From assembly GCA_018263365.1 (NCBI GenBank), contig JAANXI010000042.1:1-12666 (forward strand): a stretch of DNA of 12,666 nt, in the 5' to 3' direction. The translations under genes were made by a program, and so were the position numbers. The notes under the pieces are model-generated. The model was not told where the DNA came from and ran no database searches. It saw nothing but the letters and a program-made list of their open reading frames with translations. Positions 1 to 5,621 of this stretch are shown one piece after another. Numbering within the stretch: the first letter of the stretch is position 1; each line of letters opens with the position of its first letter. This DNA comes from Fidelibacterota bacterium (GTDB lineage: Bacteria; Fidelibacterota; JAANXI01).

Positions 1-28
1 TGGAGTTCTGACGTTGCTCTTCCGATCT
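1..28. other. Illumina adapter remnant at contig end (assembly artefact)
   Basis: The first 28 bases follow the 29-base 3' part of the TruSeq read-2 adapter. TGGAGTTC, GACGT and TGCTCTTCCGATCT are all present, with one substitution (A to T at base 9) and one missing G after base 14. Adapter sequence normally ends in GCTCTTCCGATCT, exactly where this block ends. It is therefore not genomic, and the codons it adds to the minus-strand SWIM gene (reading IGRATSEL) are false. The adapter sequence is recalled from general knowledge; the match was made by eye. Confidence 0.9.
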
Positions 29-443
29 TCTCCGGGTGATATCCGGCGTACTCGTGGAGGAACTCCCGGAGTTTATCCGGCGAAACCCCGTCCACCAAAG
101 AATGAAACCGCTCGCCCGGCGATTGGCGTTGTTTGTCCTTTTCTTCAGAAGCTTGCGCTCCGGAGTCACGTTCCTGCAGTGCATACAATGCCGCCACCAC
201 GTGCTTGCACACCGGCCCGTAATCGTAGGGACAGGTGCAGGACCAGGCCGTCACCACATCTTTGGAAAGGGAGATTTCGACCGTGTACATGGTTGTGCCC
301 CGGACCTGCGCCACCCACTGACCATCCTGGGATTCTTCCAGCGAAGTCACCAGACCGCGATAAAAATAATCCTGCCCTCTATCAACGATAGTTGGTGATA
401 CTTCCCCGGTGAAATTCGTGAGTGTGAGATTCGGAAGAGGCAT
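29..443 (-). CDS. SWIM zinc-finger domain protein, C-terminus missing at contig end
   Basis: Translating the minus strand from the ATG at 443 gives about 138 genuine residues before the adapter. The SWIM signature CxCx(n)CxH is complete: C69, C71, C79 and H81 in CTCPYDYGPVCKH. It is preceded by the usual beta-rich lead-in (RGQDYFYRGLV at 22-32). SWIM fingers bind zinc and mediate nucleic-acid or protein contacts. In bacteria they occur alone or at the N-terminus of SWI2/SNF2-type helicases; which applies here cannot be seen because the gene is cut. The ATG is the first start after an in-frame TAG 9 nt upstream. No convincing Shine-Dalgarno precedes it, so it may be leaderless or weakly translated. 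Domain call strong, full function unknown. Confidence 0.85.
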
Positions 444-763
444 AGTACAAACCTACCGCAGCGACTTAGATTGTCAAAGGAGAAAAGTTTCTCAATGGAT
501 TTAATCGGAATGGTGTATTTCCTGGTATTATCTGATTCCGAAATAGTTGGAAATATCAGTGAACTGATTTTATCAAAATAGCTTGTTTTGGAATAGGTTG
601 ACCATCGTGGTTCTTTTTTCCTCATAAAATGTTTGGTATTACTCCGGCCTCCGCTTTTAGCGTCCAGGTGTTTCGCACAAGCGCATCAAGACAAAAGTGG
701 AAATACAAACAAATTGACGTGACTGGTATAATAGATAAACGATTTTGATAAAACCTAACCTAA

Positions 764-779
764 ATAATTCATGAATTAT
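764..779. repeat. 16-bp perfect AT-rich palindrome
   Basis: ATAATTCATGAATTAT reads identically on both strands. It lies about 30 bases downstream of an isolated TGG-TATAAT element (724-732). A dimeric regulator site is possible, but no gene starts nearby, and an AT-rich palindrome of this size may be chance. Confidence 0.3.
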
Positions 780-828
780 CTTTCACTCCAATTTGGGAAA
801 TTCCTCACATTTGGTAGACAAAGAGTTT

Positions 829-888
829 GCCACTCTTCGACAGGCTCAGAGTGACTCCTAGAGGCGTCATCCTGAGCTTGTCGAAAGG
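829..888 (+). repeat. Dispersed imperfect palindrome, copy A
   Basis: This 60-bp element begins GCCACTCTTCGA and ends GAGCTTGTCGAAAGG. Its two arms of about 21 bases (TTCGACAGGCTCAGAGTGAC, against the complement of the right arm, TTCGACAAGCTCAGGATGAC) would fold into a hairpin with a roughly 10-base apex. A second copy in opposite orientation lies at 9187-9245. Similarity continues a few bases beyond both ends, with ACGCCGG on one side and an AGnGTTT tract on the other. This behaves like a REP or MITE family found in many bacterial genomes. It encodes nothing. Confidence 0.8.
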
Positions 889-1003
889 TAGACGCCGGAA
901 CTGGGGCTCAAGCATTGAGAAGAAAAGGTACGTCCTAACGGAAAATAGACACTTATTTCGAATTCATAAATTATTCAGGCTAAGATACAAATATTTATTT
1001 TGC

Positions 1004-1023
1004 GCACTTTTTAAAAAAAGTGC
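1004..1023. repeat. Short A/T palindrome
   Basis: GCACTTTTT and AAAAAGTGC are perfect 9-base complements separated by AA. It stands just left of the large hairpin run and could mark its edge or act as a weak bidirectional terminator. No function is shown. Confidence 0.4.
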
Positions 1024-1031
1024 TACAAAAA

Positions 1032-1173
1032 TCCGGTTGTGCCATTCCTTTCTAGAACAACTACACTGCGATTCGGGGATAATTCGGAACTCCGTCGTTT
1101 CACTCCGTCAGACAGCCGAATTATCCTGACCTCATCGCACCAGTTGTTCATACCAAAGAATGGCGAGACCGAA
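1032..1173. repeat. Large imperfect hairpin 1
   Basis: The left arm (about 1032-1087) and right arm (about 1116-1173) are imperfect complements of roughly 56 bases. The best matched blocks are CCATTC with GAATGG, GAACAACT with AGTTGTTC, TGCGAT with ATCGCA, and GGATAATTCGG with CCGAATTATCC. The 28-base apex (1088-1115) ends in GTCAGACAG, a motif that recurs inverted in the apex of the next hairpin. It is non-coding and probably a non-autonomous mobile or structured-RNA element. Confidence 0.7.
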
Positions 1174-1200
1174 AAACGAATCTCTTTGCTTTTGAGTTTC

Positions 1201-1330
1201 GGCCTTCAAATTAATTTCGCCCTGTCGGCCAACGTCCGCCGTGAAGCCAGAACCAGCTGTCTGAGCGTAGCGAGTTTCTGGTTCTGGCAAGGAAGGCATT
1301 GCTGCCGATACCGAAATTAATTTGGCAGCC
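1201..1330. repeat. Large imperfect hairpin 2
   Basis: The innermost stem is perfect: GCCAGAACCAG (1246-1256) pairs with CTGGTTCTGGC (1278-1288) around a 21-base apex. Outward, the arms keep pairing imperfectly, with GTCGGC against GCCGAT and AAATTAATTTCG against CGAAATTAATTT, to about 1201 and 1330. The apex, CTGTCTGAGCGTAGCGAG, is the inverted relative of the apex of hairpin 1, so the two elements appear to be one family in opposite orientations. Confidence 0.72.
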
Positions 1331-1341
1331 TTGATCTTTTA

Positions 1342-1369
1342 CCCCGTTTTGTATCAAGACAAAACGGGG
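1342..1369. repeat. Perfect 11-bp hairpin
   Basis: CCCCGTTTTGT and ACAAAACGGGG are perfect complements around the loop ATCAAG. On neither strand does a run of T directly follow the stem, so it is not a textbook intrinsic terminator. It lies 84 bases before the methyltransferase start and could insulate that gene from upstream transcription. Confidence 0.6.
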
Positions 1370-1453
1370 AAAGACAGTAGATAAAATTCCTCAAAATGCC
1401 GAAGTTCTGTAAATCTGGTGTAGTGTTGAACTTGAAAATTACGAGGAGAACAA

Positions 1454-2116
1454 ATGTCCCGCTCAACCATAAACCTCACCCCAGAATTACACGATTATCT
1501 GCTTTCTGTTACCATCCGCGAACCGGAAGTGTTCAAAGAACTCAGGAAGGAGACCGGCACAATGGAGATGGCCCGGATGCAGATCTCTCCTGAACAGGGA
1601 CAGTTCATGCACCTGCTGGTGAAACTGATGAATGCAAAGTGCACCCTGGAGATTGGAACGTTTACCGGGTACTCCGCGCTCTGGACGGCCCTGGCCCTGC
1701 CGGACTACGGCACAGTCGTGGCCTGCGATGTGAACGAGGGGTGGACAAACATCGCGAAGCGCTACTGGAAAAAGGCCGGTCTGGATGAGAAAATTGATCT
1801 ACATATCGATCCTGCTGAGAAAACGCTGCAAAAGTTCGTGGACGCCGGTCAGGAAGGGCAGTACGACTTTGCGTTTATCGACGCGGATAAAACCGGCTAC
1901 GACACCTATTATGAATTGTGCATGAAACTGGTACGCTCCGGCGGACTGATAATCTTTGATAACGTCCTCCGCGGCGGCCGCGTTATAGATGACGAGGCCA
2001 ATGATGATAGTACTATCGCTATTCGCAAGTTGAACGAAAAACTACACAAAGACGATCGCATCGATCTGAGCATGGTGCCCATTAGCGATGGGTTGACACT
2101 TGCCCTAAAAAGATGA
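1454..2116 (+). CDS. SAM-dependent O-methyltransferase (catechol/caffeoyl-CoA type)
   Basis: The 220-residue product has the full class I O-methyltransferase fold of the PF01596 family: SAM motif EIGTFTGYS (66-74), an acidic ribose-binding D92 after the second strand, and the metal ligands D143 (IDADK), D169 and N170 (FDNVL). This family transfers methyl groups to catechol-like or other small hydroxylated acceptors, using Mg2+ in the cytoplasm. The substrate cannot be read from sequence. The length is typical. The ATG has a good ribosome site, GAGGAG at 1443-1448, 5 bases upstream. The gene stands alone, with hairpins before it and an inverted repeat after it, so it is probably monocistronic. 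Confidence 0.93.
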   Translation: MSRSTINLTPELHDYLLSVTIREPEVFKELRKETGTMEMARMQISPEQGQFMHLLVKLMNAKCTLEIGTFTGYSALWTALALPDYGTVVACDVNEGWTNIAKRYWKKAGLDEKIDLHIDPAEKTLQKFVDAGQEGQYDFAFIDADKTGYDTYYELCMKLVRSGGLIIFDNVLRGGRVIDDEANDDSTIAIRKLNEKLHKDDRIDLSMVPISDGLTLALKR

Positions 2117-2120
2117 AAAA

Positions 2121-2202
2121 CTTAGCACGCAAAGCCCCAGAGGCGCAAAGAGCTGATACAGTTATTTTCAGATTGTTCTTAGCGACTTGGCGCCTTTGCG
2201 AG
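2121..2202. repeat. Imperfect inverted repeat of the CGCAAAGGCGC type
   Basis: The left arm (CTTAGCACGCAAAG and AGGCGCAAAG, 2121-2150) and the right arm (2178-2202), whose complement reads CTCGCAAAGGCGCCAAG then TCGCTAAG, are related inverted copies about 27 bases apart. Similar AAGGCGCAAAG palindromes are widespread intergenic repeats in bacteria. It begins 4 bases after the methyltransferase stop and could end its transcript, though no clear T run is present. Confidence 0.55.
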
Positions 2203-2339
2203 ATTTTGTATGTTCCGAATCGGAAATTATTTTGATTCCAGTGACTTTTTCGGGACGCCGCAACTCTATGACTTCCCCGGTGTACGTGCCGACTCTGGTG
2301 TCATCTTTGAAGGTTGTCCCAACCAATACCGGTTGGTAG

Positions 2340-2639
2340 TGCTGCGGTTCGGGATTCCAGCAGGCGCAGCTGCACTTTGATTTATCGCCGTACTTCCCAC
2401 TGATATTCATTTTCTTCTGCTGTCTCGTTCCAATGATGTTTGGAATGCTCATCGGTCTGGTCTTTCTTGATGCGCAGGATGAAAACGTCATCCAGTTTAT
2501 CGCGGTCACGCCGTTGCAGCGCAGCGGATATTTACGGCAAAAATTTGGCGTGCCGACACTGGCGGCGTTTTTGTACCTGATTCTCTTCTTCCCGCTTTGC
2601 CCCGTTGGGGATATCCGGCCAGAAGGAATACCGGTTTGA
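2340..2639 (+). pseudogene. ABC-2 transporter permease fragment
   Basis: The frame from 2340 to the TGA at 2637-2639 reads a recognisable internal piece of an ABC-2 type permease: a hydrophobic segment around FPLIFIFFCCLVPMMFGML, then LDAQDENVIQFIAVTPL, then a RSGYLRQKFGVP block and another hydrophobic stretch. The D-E-N...VTPL-Y pattern between two membrane segments is typical of such drug-export permeases. Only about 80 residues remain; a complete permease has well over 200. There is no plausible start, as TAG precedes the frame at 2337. The 3' end runs straight into vapB sequence, so this is a recombination remnant. Family assignment is by eye. Confidence 0.6.
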
Positions 2640-2799
2640 TGCATCTGAAGTCTACGTGAAAAAGTTCGGGGATATCGTGATGCTGATTCCGAAGGACAGT
2701 CCCTGGGCAGTCATGGAGCAAAGCCTGGACTATATTTCCGACGACTTCATGGACGAGCGGAATCAATCGGAAGCCCAGCCGAGGGATGATCTCGAATGA
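2605..2799 (+). pseudogene. vapB: VapB antitoxin lacking its N-terminus
   Basis: From about 2623 the frame reads KEYRFDASEVYVKKFGDIV, MLIPKDSPW and SDDFMDERN, the typical second half of an AbrB-type VapB antitoxin that binds and neutralises VapC. An intact protein of about 75-80 residues begins with a DNA-binding swapped-hairpin segment ending in RLPKEYRF. Here the first 20 or so residues are missing, replaced by sequence continuous with the permease fragment. No ATG is available: a TTG at 2605 is the only upstream start, without a ribosome site. The toxin-binding C-terminus survives. The stop overlaps the vapC start as ATGA, the normal arrangement for this operon. Confidence 0.75.
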
Positions 2800-3156
2800 A
2801 GTTCATGCTGGATACGAACATCTGCATTTACATTATAAAGGATAAGCCGAAATCAGTGGTGACGAAATTCCGGAAATTCGAAATTGGTGATATCTGTATT
2901 TCATCGGTCACATTGGCAGAACCCCGGTATGGCGTTGGCCGGATTTCTCTCCCCGCTCGATATTTTGCCATTCTCCGAGAACGCAGCTGCCGAATACGGA
3001 AAAGTGCGGGCATCGCTGGAAAAATCGGGTAATGTCATCGGTGCTTACGATTTAATGATCGGGGCACATGCCTTGAGCGAACGTCTGACATTGGTAACAA
3101 ACAACCTCAGAGTGTTTCAACGTATTCCGGAGTTACCAACAGAAAATTGGGTGTAA
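2796..3156 (+). pseudogene. vapC: VapC PIN-domain toxin, frameshifted
   Basis: VapC toxins are Mg2+-dependent RNases with a PIN domain. The start MKFMLDTNICIYIIK and the block DICISSVTLAE, carrying the first catalytic Asp and Glu, lie in one frame up to about 2937. The rest, from MALAGFLSPLDILPF through GAYDLMIGAHAL to TNN and ENWV, continues in the +1 frame from about 2929 to the TAA at 3154-3156. Compared with a normal VapC of about 132 residues, roughly 10-12 residues between RYGV and the ALxxFLxPL block are missing, so a small deletion with frameshift has inactivated it. All four expected acidic/polar motifs remain, split over two frames, which suggests recent decay. Confidence 0.85.
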
Positions 3157-3218
3157 AAAATACGAGCAGCATGCCATGCAACTTTAACACGTGAACCCTC
3201 CAACACTCTAACACAGAT

Positions 3219-5621
3219 TTAACCCCCATCAGTCAACTCAAACTCCGCGCTGTCGCCCTGCTCAAAGGTATGGGTTTCACCCTGCACCCCGATCTCTACT
3301 TCGCTGGACCAGCCTTCTCTGAACGAGACGTTCATCTGCTCGTGGGTAATTTCCAGCGATATCCAGTGGCCCCGGTACCGGATCCACAATTTCAGACGTT
3401 TGAGTTCTTCCGGGAGACAGGGATTCAGCCACAGGATGTCATTCCGGATTTCCACACCGGTATAGCACCGTTGAATCAGATCAACGGTCCCCGCCATGGC
3501 GCCCAGGTGGATCCCTTCTTCGGTGGTGCCGCCCTGGATATCCCGGAAGTCGCTCATCAGCGCTTCCTCGAAGTATTCCCAGGATTTTTCCCGGTTCGAC
3601 CGGGAGAGCACCCAGGAGTGCACCAGCCGGCTCAGGGTTGATCCGTGGGACGTCCGTTGCAGATAATACTTGATATTGCGCGGTATCAGCTCCGAATCCC
3701 ACTCATATCCCAGCATTTCAAGTATCAACTGCAGCTCCGCCGGGGAATACAGATAGAACAGCATGACCACATCGGCCTGTTTTGAGGCTTTGTACTTGTT
3801 CGGCGAGTCCCCCTCGGCATCGAGGATTCGATCCAACCGCTGAATATCGTCGTACTTTTGCCGGTATTCCTCCCAGGGAAATTCGGGCAGATCATCGTAT
3901 CCCTCGAACTGGCTGATAATCCCGTCATCATGGAACGGGATAAACATGTTGCGGCTGATATCTTCCCAGCGCTCTTGCTCCGCATCATCGATCTCAAGAT
4001 ATTCCAGCAATTCATTACGCCGCACTTCATTAAGTATTTTGATCACCTCCAGCGCGCGCTGAAACACCCAAACGGCCATGATATTCGTATAGGCATTATT
4101 ATCCAAGCCCAACACATCGGTGTCCGGATACTGGGTGTGATACTCATCGGGGCCCACCACACCGCGGATTTCGTACCGCCCCTTGTTTTCATTGAACCGG
4201 GCGATACTCGACCAGAATTTGGCGATATCCAGTATCATTTCGGCGCCGTAAAAGGAAAGATACTCCTTGTCATCGGTGGCCTGGTAGTACTGCCAGATAT
4301 TATAGGCAATCGCGGCATTCACATGACGTTGCAGATGCGTATTGTCCGGGATCCATTCGCCGGACTCCGGGTTCAGATGCAATTCCTGGCTTTCTTCCCG
4401 ACCGTTACTTCCGCTCTGCCACGGATACATAGCTCCCGTAAACCCCGCTTTTCTGGCGGCATTCCGGGCTTGTTCAATTCGCCGATACCGATACATTTTT
4501 ATTGCCCGCGCCACTTCTGGCAAACGCAAATTTAAAAACGGAAAAATAAACATCTCATCCCAGAAGATGTGTCCGCGATAGGCTTCCCCATGCCATCCCC
4601 GGGCCGGTACCCCCACATCCAGATCGATTGTGTTCGGGGAGGCTGTCTGGAACAGGTGAAAAATATGAAGCCGCAGCACCTGCTGCGCTTCATTATTTCC
4701 ATTGATTTCTATGTCACAATGATCCCACAGGCGGGACCATTCCGATTCATGGCGAACCCGCAGGTCATCGAAAGCATTCCAGCGGTGCAGCTGGTTTCGG
4801 GCTTCAACGCAGGGCTCGGCAATCGCATTATCTCGTGAGGTATAAACAGTGGCGATCTTTTCCAGGTGAATGCGCTGATTCGATTCGCAGTCAAAGGAAA
4901 GAATTTGTTCAATATATCCGGAACGCGTATTTGTCTGGCGCTTGACTGGCACTTCCTTTCCGTCCACGAAAGCCAAAGTCCTGCTGGCCTGGGTCATGTG
5001 AATATGTGATTGGTTGGTATGGACTTCCAACAATATATTGTCTTCGTCAAACTCCATGGTGTCAACCGACTCAAGATGCTGGCTGTTCAGGTCACGGTAC
5101 CGCTCAACTCCGGCATTGATGATCGTGCCGTCCAGTGCTGTCTTCACTTCGATGCGGCCGTCCCAGTTTTTCGGCTCCACCGTCCAGCGGATTGCGGCGC
5201 AGTGTTCATCAGCCATGCTGACGATCCGCTCTGTCCGAATGGCTGTATCCCTGCCGGCTGAGTCACGTACAGTGAATTCCCGTCGTAGGATCCCCTGTTT
5301 CAAATTTAGGGTTTGTTCGAATTCGAACACTTCCATTGACTCCAGTGAAAGCCAGTCACCGTTTTCGGGCCGGAAGGTCAGCGGAGTCCAGTCCGGCCAG
5401 TTGACCAGATCCTCGTTCTCAATTTCGCGCCCGGCTATCTCGGTCTTCAGCCGGTTATAGCCTCCGGCGAGATACGTGCCGGGATAATGAACGTCATCTG
5501 CCTCGCTCTCTTCAGCGGCGCCGCGGGTGGCAAAGTAACCGTTGCCCAGAGTGCAGAGCGTTTCCCGCAAAGGTTCGTGCCTGGGGTTCCATTCATCGTA
5601 CGTGATGGACCAGTTACTCAT
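3219..5621 (-). CDS. GH65 family alpha-glucoside phosphorylase (trehalose/kojibiose type) or hydrolase
   Basis: The 800-residue protein spans the whole GH65 architecture: N-terminal beta-sandwich (about 1-270), linker helices, (alpha/alpha)6 barrel (about 310-720) and a small C-terminal beta domain. The catalytic general acid is E493 in GVVGPDEYH. KQAD (614-617) lies in the sugar-binding region, and SHGSTLS (658-664) matches the phosphate-binding loop of GH65 phosphorylases. The barrel segment with WDEMFIFPF, REESQELHLNP and LQRHVNAAIAYN resembles the GH65 module of mycobacterial OtsB1. Phosphorolysis of trehalose or a related alpha-glucoside to beta-glucose-1-phosphate is the best guess; strict substrate and hydrolase versus phosphorylase are unresolved. 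No signal peptide, so cytoplasmic. The ATG follows GGGAG by 7 bases and overlaps the upstream HAD-phosphatase gene by 8 nt (ATGAGTAA), implying coupled translation. Confidence 0.88.
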   Translation of the reverse strand: MSNWSITYDEWNPRHEPLRETLCTLGNGYFATRGAAEESEADDVHYPGTYLAGGYNRLKTEIAGREIENEDLVNWPDWTPLTFRPENGDWLSLESMEVFEFEQTLNLKQGILRREFTVRDSAGRDTAIRTERIVSMADEHCAAIRWTVEPKNWDGRIEVKTALDGTIINAGVERYRDLNSQHLESVDTMEFDEDNILLEVHTNQSHIHMTQASRTLAFVDGKEVPVKRQTNTRSGYIEQILSFDCESNQRIHLEKIATVYTSRDNAIAEPCVEARNQLHRWNAFDDLRVRHESEWSRLWDHCDIEINGNNEAQQVLRLHIFHLFQTASPNTIDLDVGVPARGWHGEAYRGHIFWDEMFIFPFLNLRLPEVARAIKMYRYRRIEQARNAARKAGFTGAMYPWQSGSNGREESQELHLNPESGEWIPDNTHLQRHVNAAIAYNIWQYYQATDDKEYLSFYGAEMILDIAKFWSSIARFNENKGRYEIRGVVGPDEYHTQYPDTDVLGLDNNAYTNIMAVWVFQRALEVIKILNEVRRNELLEYLEIDDAEQERWEDISRNMFIPFHDDGIISQFEGYDDLPEFPWEEYRQKYDDIQRLDRILDAEGDSPNKYKASKQADVVMLFYLYSPAELQLILEMLGYEWDSELIPRNIKYYLQRTSHGSTLSRLVHSWVLSRSNREKSWEYFEEALMSDFRDIQGGTTEEGIHLGAMAGTVDLIQRCYTGVEIRNDILWLNPCLPEELKRLKLWIRYRGHWISLEITHEQMNVSFREGWSSEVEIGVQGETHTFEQGDSAEFELTDGG

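Larger units (their letters stand above)
444..1453. other. Gene-free 1-kb region rich in palindromes
   Basis: No reading frame here resembles a protein; the open frames lack ribosome sites and recognisable motifs. The first 380 bases are AT-rich. The rest holds a dispersed palindrome (829-888), a small A/T palindrome (1004-1023) and three successive hairpins (1032-1173, 1201-1330, 1342-1369), each listed separately. An isolated extended -10-like element (TGG followed by TATAAT, 724-732) points right, with no credible -35 and no gene after it. The methyltransferase ribosome site lies at the right edge. Confidence 0.6.

Noticed and set aside
427..441. AGATTCGGAAGAGGC resembles the reverse adapter AGATCGGAAGAGC
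   Set aside because: It has two extra bases and sits inside the coding start of the SWIM gene (PLPNLT). It is treated as coincidence.
347..625. 92-codon minus-strand open frame
   Set aside because: It overlaps the SWIM gene start in another frame, has no ribosome site and shows no recognisable motif.
827..1320. Open frames of about 100 and 93 codons on the plus strand
   Set aside because: They run through the palindrome and hairpins; the openness comes from repeat sequence, not from a gene.
1032..1330. Integron attC sites
   Set aside because: The hairpins have the right size, but I could not place the conserved RYYYAAC and GTTRRRY core pairs at the ends, and no integrase or cassettes are present.
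2206..2379. 58-codon plus-strand frame beginning MFRIGNYF
   Set aside because: No ribosome site and no recognisable family. It may be debris between the repeat and the permease fragment.
2168..2644. 158-codon minus-strand open frame
   Set aside because: Its N-terminal third is antisense to the permease and vapB remnants and its C-terminal end is in the inverted repeat. The middle (about 2210-2370) looks slightly protein-like but matches nothing I know.
3858..4535. 225-codon plus-strand open frame inside the GH65 gene
   Set aside because: It is antisense to highly conserved GH65 barrel codons, so it is a shadow frame.
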